From: Sipunculus nudus
Taxonomy: Eukaryota > Annelida > Sipuncula > Golfingiida > Sipunculidae
Assembly: GCA_026874595.1 (NCBI GenBank)
Contig: CM049314.1
Span: 37,677,229-37,741,228 of the forward strand
DNA: 64,000 nucleotides
Reading direction: 5' to 3'
The notes beneath the pieces were generated by a model that saw only the letters and a list, made by a program, of their open reading frames with translations, was not told the origin of the DNA and did no database searches. The translations under genes and the position numbers were made by a program. How positions within the stretch are numbered: position 1 is the stretch's first letter; every line of letters starts with the position of its first letter. Positions 35,901-45,089 of this stretch are shown here, piece after piece.

Positions 35901-38900
35901 GGGAAAGGGGACTAGCTCTTATATCATCAGTACAGGTAAGATATGTTGAAGAAATACAACTGATGAGGGAGAGGGGACTAGCTCCGATAACATCAGTACA
36001 GGTGAGAGGTGTTAAAAAAATACAACTGATGAGGGAGAGGGGACTAGCTCCGATAACATCAGTACAGGTGAGAGGTGTTAAAAAAATACAACTTATGAGG
36101 GAGAGGGGACTAGCACCAATAACAAAAATTCAAACTTAAAATTAAGGTAGAGCCTTAGTAAATCACCTTGCAAACCAAAAATAAGATCACTGCGATCTAT
36201 ATTTTGAGAGTTACTTAGCTTTGCATTTTTGTGTGTTTTTAGCACTTAGATAATCAGTTTTGTGTTAGTGTTCTGGGCAGCAAAACTTGCAAAATTTACC
36301 CTCAACCCGTAAAATAAAACACTGTGCATCAACTGTACATATAACATTGTTACCATGCAAAAATGAAAATCCGCCCAGCCAGTTCTTCTGAACTGTTGCA
36401 GACACAACTGCAAAATTTTAACATTTTCAGCTATTGATGTATGAAATTTGTATTTTAGATATAATATCTAAGTAATAATTGCATGGATCTTATTGACATT
36501 CTGCAAGCTTATTGATCATGGAAAGCCCTTTCAGCTATGAATGACTGGTGGTGCCATCTACATATTCTTTTTTTTATGCGTATTTCTTTATTGTATTTTT
36601 TTTGTACTCAGAAAATATGGCTGGCCAATTGTTAACAAGGTACAAGTCAAAACTGTTTAACCTAGAAACTTTTTTATTTAAAGTCTAGGTAGATGCCTTG
36701 TAAGTCTCTTTGTATACCAAAAATTAGGTCACTGTGACCTTTTTTTGTGAGTTGTGCCTGTTTTATGTGCATGCTTTTAGCACTCTACAATTTTAATATT
36801 ATGTACTGTTCAAGTCAGCCGAGCATCATGACCCATGGGTCACTTGTTAATCTCATATTCTTAGTTTTTCATTAACATGTAAAGGATTCTAAGGGGCGCA
36901 CAAACTTGTATGACCAAAACTAGAGGGTAGTGATCAGAAGACAGATATATCTCTAATAGAAATCTCATTGAGTAAGACTAACAAGCTCATTTAAAATATA
37001 TTAACTTTTATAAAAAAAAAATCTGATTTTGTTATTATCAGATCATGTGTGTTAAAGCATGTATATCAGTCATTTGTCCTTTCAGAACCAGTACAGCTTA
37101 TTGGTGAGGGGTGTGGAGTGGGAACTGATGAAAGTGTGTAAAAATGAAGGAGTTGGGTTTCTAGCCTGGAGCCCTTTAAAAGGGTAAGGTATCTTGCAAA
37201 TTGAAAATAAGCCAAAAATAAGTGTGTCATTTTATTTCAAGTATTGTACATATTTAGAATTAATGTACAGAAAGGCCTTTTGTTAGCCCAGCAAACACAA
37301 CTGACTGATGAAGAATAATCAAGTTTTATATTCAGCAGATAATAAGCTGAGTGTACACTGGTGATCCTTTATGTTATTCACGTGGTGTCATGGCTATTTC
37401 AGGGTAGGGACCGTAAGGTCAAAGGTCAATTGTATAGTGCTTTTGTGTATTGCTTTCTTAAACACAGCATTTCACAAAGAAATATAATGGGTTAACTTTA
37501 TGTTCCAGGATTCCAACTCTAAACCTTAATACAGGTTCAAGGACTTTTATGGATCTTATCCACCAGATTACATGGACCATTTTCTGTATAACTCATAAAC
37601 TTTCTGAAGAATGTCAGTGCTTGCACTCCATCCCTTGTAGCCAGATTAAGGAAGTTTGCTGAGATCACTCAAGTAAATCACATGACAAGACTTCAGGTAG
37701 AGGAGATAATTTGCGAGAATCATTAGTGACTGTGATTACACTGCGTAAACTTCAGTCCGAATTTTCACTGTTCAAATAATTTTATTCAACCGTAATCTGC
37801 AACCACTGCACACTCAAATGGAGACAAATGATAGGCACCTGCAATTGGTTATTCATCCAGCACAGTACTTCGATCACCAGCCTTGACTTACATTGACCTA
37901 GATTGCTTAGGCAATCACTGTATACAAACATGGCAGATCACATGGGACCAGGACATCACCCTAGAGTCACTCACATTTACCAAAGGGTTGCTTCAACCAG
38001 GTGGGATGTGGTATTGTTTGTATACGTTTACCACATCACCAACATTGTGCGGCAATGTAGTTCCCTTGGTATTATGAAATTTTATACAAGGAAGACAATA
38101 ATATTCTTTATAACCATTATCTTTGGAATTATGTTGTTGTAAATTAATGCATGCTCCTTATTTGCTCCACTTAATTATTGAAATTTACAATTTCAAGGCA
38201 TAATAGCTCGATTTCAGTGTGCAGTGTGAATGAATGTTTGCAGGAGATCTATCCTTAACATTCACAGACAGATCTGCTAGTTCTGTAGATAACATCCCAA
38301 CCTTGCAGTTATTATGTAGAGTCTGTGATTACAAGTTTTCTTTTCATCAGAGGATGGTTGACCGGCGAAATTAAAAAGGGAATGGATGCACCACCAGAGG
38401 GCAGTCGCATCGCCTGGTCCTCAAAGGATCCTGGGAAGAGATATCTACCAAGTAACGCACCGTGGCAGATATGGGCAAACGACACAACATGGAGTTTGCT
38501 AGACAAGGTGGAGGCGATAGCTCAGCAGACTGGTAGGTTATATTGGATGTAAATTCATATTCTCTGTGATTAATATTTACTGTTTACACTGCAGATGGTG
38601 CAGCAAGAGAAATTATTATATTCATGATACAATTTGTGACAGAGAATGACTTACTTTTTAGCTGTAATAAACTGTATTGCATGGTACCATTTCCTTCTGT
38701 GAATTCATAGTAATGTCAAAACTATAAGATGTAAATATACCTAGAATAACTGACCAGGAAACACACCTGTTTGTAATTGCAGCTATTTTCATTAACAATA
38801 GGATTAATTCATTATAAATAAAATTACATCTACAGGAATATGATTTGCTGTTCAGTGTGGGTTTCTAACTTAGCTGAATTTCATTTCCTGCTGTATAATG

Positions 38901-41900
38901 ACAGTTGATTTTTTACTGATATTTTCTGTCCTGTTGTCTTTCCATCCATTTGTGGGTAATATTCAGTTTAACCAAGAAATTTCCAATATGACTCTCATAC
39001 AGTAATTGGTACTGTCTTTTATGTCCTCGGACACCTCAGGCCTGCCAAATCACTCTTTTTAAAAAGATCCAGTCACTTTTATTGAAGATTTGATGAAAAT
39101 GTTGCTTATTACTATTTTTTCACTCTTTTTTTTTGCAACACTTTTTAGTGAAAAAATGTTGTTATATACAATTTCCCTCCAGTTAGAACAAGAATGTGTC
39201 ACAAACTGCGGAAATACCCTTATCTTAATTCATGTAGAGGGATGATATAATTATATATATATATACTTAATCATATTTAAAATATTTATAATGTTTTAGA
39301 AATTAAGTTATTTTGTGAATTCTAAGCAAAGGTTTAGATATAACTTTTTTTAGTAAATAGCTCCAAAGTGTTTAATTCTATTGATTAATATATTTCATTT
39401 GCAATATTATAATATTGTTCTCTGAAAAGTGGGGAGGGGGGATGATTACATTGACCATCCCCCACTTGCCAAAAAGTTGGAGGTATATATACCCCCCATC
39501 CCCCCTATATTGACGACCGTGGAGCAATCTATATATATTTACTATGCAAAGCACATCTTGATTCAGTTTGTAATTAAAACCGGGGGGGGTATTGCTGTTA
39601 ATTTTACTCTTTTTTTTCGCCCTTTATTTCAAAGAGGGCTTCTCTTTTTAGCTCAGCTGACTGAAAGTCATCTGAGCTATAGCGATCACTCTTTGTCCGT
39701 CGTCCGTCTGTCCGTCTGTCCGTCTGTCCATCTGTCCGTCCGTTAACCAGGCACAAATTGTAACAGCTGAACCTAGAACCTTGTAACTTGGGATTCTGAG
39801 AGGTCCATGAAAAATCTCCTTGGAAACCAGAAATAAGGTCTCTGTTACCCATATCCTTCGAGCTATGGGGCCCCAAAGTACCCCCCAGAAAAGTCAAAAT
39901 TTCTTACAAAAACTTCAATATCTCATTAACTACTTGACTGATGGTCATGATTTTTGGCATACATATTGATCATGAGATGTTCCATCACTTCCTGCAGACT
40001 GGTGGCGCCACCTGTATTTTAAAATTTTTTACAAATTTTTTTCTCTATTTTTGAGATCTTTAAAAATGTGAACATCTGTTAACAAGGCACAAATCGTAAA
40101 GCCTAGACCTAGAATCTTAATTCTTGATACACTGAGAGGTCCATGAAAAATCTCCTTGGAAACCAGAAATTAGGTCTCTGTTACCCATATCCTTCGAGCT
40201 ATGGGGCCCCAAAGTACCCCCCAGAATAGTAAAAAATTTCATACAAAAACTTCAATATCTCAATAACTACAACACTGATGGTCATGATTTTTGGCATACA
40301 TATTGATCATGAGATGTCCCATAAGTTCCTGCAGACTGGTGGCGCCACCTGTATTTTTCGATTTTTAAAAAATGTTTCCTCTATTTTTGAGACGTTTAAA
40401 GATGCTGTCATCTGTTAACGTGGCACAAATGGTAACCGCTGGACCTAGAATCTTCATTCTCGACACACTGAGAAACCTATTAAAAGTCTCCGTGGAAACC
40501 ATAAATTAGATCTCTGTTACCCATATCCTTCGAGCTATGGGGCCCCAAAGTACCCCCCAGAAAAGTAAAAAATTTCATACAAAAACTTCAATATCTCATT
40601 AACTACTTGACTGATGGTCACGATTTTTGGCATTCATATTGATCATGAGATGTTCCATCACTTCCTGCAGACTGGTGGCGCCAGCTGAATTTTTCGATTT
40701 TTTACGAATTTAAAAATGTGAACAGCTGTTAACAGGGCACAAATCATAAAGACTGGACCTAGAATCTTCATTCTTGACACACTGAGAGGTCCATAAAAAG
40801 TCTGCATGGAAACCTGAAATAAGGTCTCTGTTACCCATATCCTTTGAGCTATGGGGGGCTCCCAATAACCCCCCAGAATAATGGAAAATTTGATAAAAAC
40901 AAACTGCAACATCTCAATAACTACAACACTGATGGTCATGATTTTTGGCATACATATTGATCAAGAGGTGTTTCATCAGTACCTGCAGACTGGTGGTGCC
41001 ACCTGTATTTTTTCAAATTTTCACAATTTTTTTTCTCTATTTTCGAGACCTTTCAGGATGTAGTTATCTGTCAACAGGGTACAAATCGTAAGGACTGGAC
41101 CTAGAATCTTCATTGTTGACACACAGGGAGACCCATGATAAGTCTCCATGGACACCTGAAATTAGGTCTCTGTTACCCATATCCTTTGAGCTATGGCACT
41201 CCAAAGTACAGCTCAGAATAATGGAAAATTTGATACAAAAGCTGAAGTATCTGAACAACTAATGCAGAGATCACCATAATTGTTTTCATGGATATTGATC
41301 ATGGAGTGTTTCATCAGTTTCTGCAGACTGGTGGCACCACCTGCATTTGTTCGGGTTTTTTTATGAATTTTTTCTCTATTTATGAGACCTTTAAAGTTAT
41401 GAACATCTGTTAACAGGGCACAAATCATTAAAACTGGACCTAGAATCTTCATTCTTGACACACAGGGAGACCCATGAAAAGTCTCCATGGAAACCTGAAA
41501 TTAGGTCTCTGTTACCCATATTCTTTAAGCTGTATAGCTCCAAATTACCCCCCAGAATAATGGAAAATTTGATACAAAAACTGCAGTATCTCAATAACTA
41601 CAATACTGATGGTCATGATTTTCGGCATACATATTGATCATGACCTGTTCCATCAGTTTCTGCAGACTGGGTGCGCCACCTCTATTTTTTTCAAATTTTT
41701 ACGATTTTTTTTCTCTTTTTTTGATACCTTTAAAGATGTGGTTATCTGTCAACAGGGACAAATCGCAACAACTGGACCTAGAATCTTCATTCTTGTCATG
41801 CAAGAAGGCCCATGAAAAGTGCCTATGGAAACTTAAAATTAGGTCTCTGTTACCCATATCCTTCAAGCTATAGGACTCCAAAGTATCCCTCAGAATAATG

Positions 41901-44896
41901 GACAATTTGATACAAAAGCTGAAGTATCTGAACAACTAATGGGGAGATCACCATGATTCTTTGCATGGATATTGATGTTTGTAAGTGTTTTTATTAGTTT
42001 CTGCAGACTGGTGGAGCTACCTGTATTTATGTACCCGCCAAAACGAAGTTTTGTGGATACTATGTTTTTGACTGGGTTCCTCCGCCGTTGCCGCGTTCGT
42101 TTCCAGAGAGCTCCTCTGGGACTTGATTTTATCAGCTTTCCAAGCTCATATCTCGGGAACCGTTTGACTGATCAGGAAATAAAATTTATACTAATGTAGC
42201 CCTTGGATAGCTCTATAACATACACAAAAAATGGTGGCGCCACCTGTTACCATGTTTGCACAGTGTCCATCTGTTCAACTGCCTTTGGTTAAAATCACTC
42301 ATATCTCTGCAGTGAATTGACTAATTCACCTGAAATTCGGCATGCGTATACATCCTGGATAGCTTACTTGATTTTATGACAGGTGGCGCCACCTACATTC
42401 TCATTCACGCTGATGACATCCAAGCTCATATTTCAGGAACCGTTTGACCGATCGGGCCAAAATTTTGCATGTATATAGATCTTACATAGCTCTTTATCAT
42501 ACGCTAAACTGGTGGCGCCACCTGCAACTATTTTTGCACAGCGTCTGTCTGTTTATCTGCCGTGCAATAATGTCACTCATATATCGGCAGTGGTTTGACA
42601 TATCTGCCTAAAATTTTGCAGTTTTATACATCCTAGATAGCTTTCTTGATTTTATGACAGGTGGCACCACCTACATTCACGTTCACGCTGATGACATCCA
42701 AGCTCATATCTCGGGAACCGTTTGACCGATCGGGCCAAAATTTTGCATGTGTATAGATCTAACATAGCTCTTTATCATACACAAAACTGGTGGCACCACC
42801 TGCAACCATTTTTGCACAGCGTCTGTTTGTCTGCCGTGCAATAAAGTCACTCACATCTTGGCAGTGGTTTGACATATCTGCCTAAAATTTTGCAGTTTTA
42901 TACATCCTGGATAGCTTTCTTGATTTTATGACAGGTGGCGCCACCTTTATTCTAGTTTATGCTGCGGACATCCAAGCTCATATCTCGGGAACCGTTTGAA
43001 CGATTGGGCCAAAATTTTGCATGTGTAAAGATCTCACATAGGTCTTTATCATACACAAAACTGGAGGGGCCACCTGCAACCATTTTTGCACATTTTGCAC
43101 AGCGTCTGTCTGTTGGTCTGCCGTGGCCTAAAATCACTCATTTCTCTGTAGTGGTTTGACATAACTGCCTAAAATTTTGCAGGTTTATACATCCTGGATA
43201 GCTTTCTTGATTTTATGACAGGTGGCGCCACCTACATTCTAGTTAACGCTGCACACATCCAAGCTAATATCTCAGGAACCATTTGACCGATTGGGCCAAA
43301 ATTGTGCTTGTGTTTAGATCTCACATAGGTCTTTATCATACACAAAACTGCAACCATTTTTGCACAGCGTCTGTCTGTTTGTCTGCCGTGGGCTAAAATC
43401 ACTCATTTCCATGTAGTGGTTTGACTTTTCTGCCTAAAATTTTGCATATGTATACAACTTGGACAGCTTTCTGGATTTGTGGTAGGTTGCAAAACCTACA
43501 TACACATTTAGGCTGCAGACATCCATGCTAATATGCAACATACCTCACTCTGTTTCCCCTTGCCACTCAATCCATGCCTCACTTCACTCTGATTTTGGCA
43601 GATACACGTAGTCACTTGTCGGCTACCCGTATTCTAGTTTTTAAAGTTTACACATTTTTTCTCTATTTTTCAGATTTTAAATACAGACTAAATCTTGGCC
43701 TGTTGGTTAATCTGTTTGATGCTTCAGTTGAATAAGTATCTGCCATTCTGATGATAAAATTTCCTTTTATGAATCTCTTCCCAGTCAGCTGAGCGTCATG
43801 ACCTATGGGTCACTTGTTTTACAAGAGCATTTACTCTTTTTTTTGGTCATTTACCTTTTAGCAGGCCTGCGTCTGATATTATATTCTGTGATCATTTTTT
43901 CTGCAACAAAGTTGCAAGTAATTACATTAAAGAAAGTTTTTTATAATTATGTCACCACTGTTTTAATATAACCTAATATATAGTCTTAAAAATCAATGAA
44001 AATTGTTCTTTTGGAGCTCGAGGTCCAAAGTAGAGCCTCCAAGGTGGTACCTTAACAAAATTTCAGAGATTTGCTCTATTTTATTATGTACATGTCATAA
44101 TTTGATTTTGGTTCATCCCTTTTCTTGTGCATGGAAAGGGTAGATTTCAGAAGGCTTAATCATAACAAATAATTCTTCAGGGTCCATACACATGGGCTAG
44201 CAAATTCTAGGGCATTTCCAGGACATCTTCCAAGACAAAATAATCAATATAATACAATGATAAATGCAACAATTAAAGGGAACAATTGGTTTTTAATTTG
44301 TAGATGGTAACACTTAATAAGAAACTGTATTTGGGTAAGTTAATGAATATGCATGATGGAAAATTTTGAAAAATGACAATACATGAACATAGTTTGGTAG
44401 ATCCATTTAATTACATATAATATTTGTTAGCTGAATTTGACCTTGTTTGTAAGTTAAAACTCTGATGAGTCTTGTCTGACCAAGCTTGAAAAAACTCTGC
44501 TTGTTCAGGTCCTTCCTGGCTTGGATATTAGAATAGCCCTTTTCCAGGACTTTCCAGGAAATTATGGACGCATTTGAACTAAATTCTTTTCTTATTGTTA
44601 TTGCAAACTTTGTTCATGAAAATTCTTTTACATGTGATGCACCTATCATGATTACTGTTAGCTGTAGATAATTTATTCCAACTTCGTTTCTTACAGGCAA
44701 AACCATGGCTCAGGTATCGTTGAGATGGTTACTCCAGAAAGAGGCCATGACGTCGGTGATATTCGGTGCCAATAACTTCAAGCAGCTGGATGACAATCTC
44801 GGAGCGGCTGCTGGGTGGGGTCTTACTGATGACCAGATGCAAGTCTTGGACAATGCATCAAGACTGCCTGATATGTACCCATACACATGGACATAA
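29798..44896 (+). CDS. Aldo-keto reductase, COG0667/YajO-like, seven exons
   Basis: Coding exons 29798-29914, 31141-31283, 33996-34152, 35294-35467, 37086-37183, 38351-38532 and 44697-44896 total 1071 nt and join in phase to 356 residues plus TAA. All introns are GT-AG. The fold is the (beta/alpha)8 barrel of NADPH-dependent aldo-keto reductases. The N-terminal strand reads [20 protein letters not shown]. The catalytic tetrad is complete: D67 and Y72 in IDTANIY, K98 in VVIASK, H141 in DLYQIHSWD. Cofactor-site segments follow: GASN (169-172), QNQYSLL (197-203), GFLAWSPL (221-228) and the C-terminal [15 protein letters not shown] (311-325). This arrangement matches the class of predicted oxidoreductases related to YajO and aryl-alcohol dehydrogenases, usually 320-350 residues. 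The physiological substrate cannot be read from sequence. The protein is probably cytosolic, as no signal or membrane segment is visible. The ATG follows a possible acceptor (TTTCAG, ending 29793), so a 5' noncoding exon is likely. Confidence 0.94.
30116..30420 (+). repeat. ~305-bp dispersed repeat, copy B, in reductase intron 1
   Basis: Second copy of the repeat at 14594-14909, same orientation, with small deletions and scattered substitutions. Intron 1 (29915-31140) otherwise looks unremarkable. Confidence 0.75.
31141..31283 (+). CDS. Reductase exon 2 (residues 40-87)
   Basis: Acceptor TTCACAG, donor GAAAA|GTAAGT, ending in phase 2. Carries catalytic D67 and Y72. Its last ~30 bp and the donor are the template of the tandem array that fills the start of intron 2. 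Confidence 0.92.
31256..32992 (+). repeat. Tandem array of exon 2 end plus 5' splice site
   Basis: The ~40-bp unit is GAGATCATAGGAACCTGGGC, then TGA(A/T)AAGTAAGTCCTGGT(T/G)GA. The first unit is the real end of exon 2 with its donor at 31284; the next consensus donor follows 41 bp later at 31325. About thirty direct copies can be counted to 32992. Some have an inserted spacer (TTAAGTATTACATTTA) and some have substitutions. Many copies keep GTAAGT. If the true donor were read through, the frame meets TAA at once (AAG TAA). The array contains an inverted block at 31699-31880. Confidence 0.95.
31517..31864. repeat. Perfect 166-bp inverted repeat with 16-nt spacer
   Basis: 31517-31682 is the exact reverse complement of 31699-31864 (coordinate sum 63381), checked block by block without a mismatch. 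The spacer is GTTAGTAGATCATAAA. The inverted block returns to the normal orientation at CCTATGATCAAAGG, about 31877-31890. As RNA or single-stranded DNA it would form a very stable hairpin. Confidence 0.95.
33000..33995. other. Rest of reductase intron 2
   Basis: Unique AT-rich sequence with no repeat structure or extra exon recognised. It ends in the acceptor CTCAAACACAG. Confidence 0.6.
33996..34152 (+). CDS. Reductase exon 3 (residues 87-139)
   Basis: Acceptor CACAG, donor CAG|GTATGA, ending in phase 0. Carries catalytic K98 (VVIASK) and the segment ending DYIDLYQ just before the catalytic histidine. Confidence 0.93.
35294..35467 (+). CDS. Reductase exon 4 (residues 140-197)
   Basis: Acceptor TTTAAG, donor CAG|GTGAGA; 58 whole codons. 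Starts with IHSWD, containing catalytic H141. Also carries the conserved [14 protein letters not shown] and [10 protein letters not shown] segments. Its last ~33 bp and donor are the template of the intron 4 array. Confidence 0.93.
35435..36130 (+). repeat. Tandem array of exon 4 end plus 5' splice site
   Basis: Units begin at 35435 (in the exon), 35502, 35570, 35637, 35705, 35770, 35836, 35903, 35969, 36035 and 36101, so the spacing is 65-68 bp. Each has GAGAGGGGACTAGCTCC, then ATAACATCAGTACAG|GTGAGA, then a spacer like TATGTTGAAAAAATACAACT. All but the last, truncated unit keep a donor-like CAG|GTGAG or close variant (one has GTAAGA). Use of the first decoy would insert 67 nt and shift the frame. 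Confidence 0.95.
36135..36860 (+). repeat. Diverged copies of the 39.6-43.8 kb repeat family
   Basis: Two related blocks (near 36150 and 36690) share 'CTTGYAARYCWCYTTG...ACCAAAAATWAGRTCACTG' with the units of the large intron 6 array. The stretch ends with GTCAGCCGAGCATCATGACC then CATGGGTCACTTGTT, the same closing sequence seen at 43793-43818. Confidence 0.6.
37086..37183 (+). CDS. Reductase exon 5 (residues 198-230)
   Basis: Acceptor CTTTCAG, donor AAAAGG|GTAAGG, ending in phase 2. Encodes NQYSLL, an amphipathic helix, and [11 protein letters not shown], the usual late-barrel motif. Confidence 0.92.
38351..38532 (+). CDS. Reductase exon 6 (residues 230-291)
   Basis: Acceptor TTTTCATCAG, donor ACTG|GTAGGT, ending in phase 1. 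Encodes the variable loop region ([20 protein letters not shown]) and the following helix ([13 protein letters not shown]). Its codons for APPEG contain CCACCAGAGGGCAG, a CTCF-like core, probably by coincidence. Confidence 0.92.
39650..39748 (+). repeat. Border module: palindrome plus (GTCC/GTCT)n
   Basis: AGCTCAGCTGACTGAAAGTC leads into ATCTGAGCT. Together they form a near-perfect palindrome. GATCACTCTTTGTCCGTCG and several CCGTCTGT units follow. The same module in the opposite orientation ends the window at 63936-64000. Confidence 0.8.
39750..42040 (+). repeat. ~337-bp tandem satellite, seven copies, reductase intron 6
   Basis: The landmark CTGCAGACTGGTGGCGCCAC (or a variant) starts at 39992, 40329, 40665, 40983, 41321, 41660 and 42001, giving spacings of 337, 336, 318, 338, 339 and 341 bp. 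Each unit also has GGACCTAGAATCTTCATTCT, TTAGGTCTCTGTTACCCATA and GATGGTCATGATTTTTGGCA. Open frames on both strands are repeat artefacts. Confidence 0.95.
42100..43530 (+). repeat. ~275-286-bp tandem satellite with paired palindromes
   Basis: A second family directly adjoins the first. Its units contain TATCTCGGGAACCGTTTGAC, CCAAAATTTTGCATGTGTA, TTGCACAGCGTCTGTCTG and CTGGATAGCTTTCTTGATTT. The palindrome GGTGGCGCCACC occurs twice per unit, near 42233, 42383, 42513, 42659, 42788, 42934, 43064 and 43220, alternating between ~130 and ~150-bp gaps. The last copies are decayed. Confidence 0.9.
43785..43825 (+). repeat. Closing border of the intron 6 arrays
   Basis: AGTCAGCTGAGCGTCATGAC followed by CTATGGGTCACTTGTT. 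The inner TGACCTATGGGTCA is a short dyad. The same closing sequence ends the 36.1-36.86 kb block. Confidence 0.7.
43826..44696. other. Rest of reductase intron 6
   Basis: Unique AT-rich sequence up to the acceptor TTTCTTACAG. No extra exon recognised. Confidence 0.6.
44697..44896 (+). CDS. Reductase exon 7 (residues 291-356, stop)
   Basis: Acceptor TTTCTTACAG. Encodes the last barrel helix ([10 protein letters not shown]), the cofactor-binding [15 protein letters not shown] segment, and the C-terminal tail ending MYPYTWT before TAA at 44894-44896. Confidence 0.93.
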
Positions 44897-45038
44897 AATA
44901 GTTTGTTTTATCATGTAAACCTCTTGTATAGGGGTCCCTATTGATTGTAACTCACCAGATGTAATATTTATTCTTTATTCGTGATGTGTTATTCAATGTT
45001 TACATTAGCTTTGTGTTTCGGGCTTCATATACTCAGAA

Positions 45039-45044
45039 AATAAA
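45039..45044 (+). terminator. Polyadenylation signal AATAAA of the reductase gene
   Basis: Canonical hexamer 143 bp after the stop codon, followed by a T-rich stretch (TTTTTCTTTTTGTTTTTG) near 45067. This position is normal for a short 3' UTR. Confidence 0.6.
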
Positions 45045-45089
45045 ATTTCTTTAGGCCACAAAAAAAATTTTTCTTTTTGTTTTTGCAAA

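Noticed and set aside
38384-38410. CTCF-like CCACCAGAGGGCAG in reductase exon 6, and a similar match near 56886
   Set aside because: Both lie in codons constrained by protein sequence. Single short matches are expected by chance.
39429-43160. Numerous 60-100-codon frames on both strands
   Set aside because: They repeat with the satellite period and are by-products of the tandem units.
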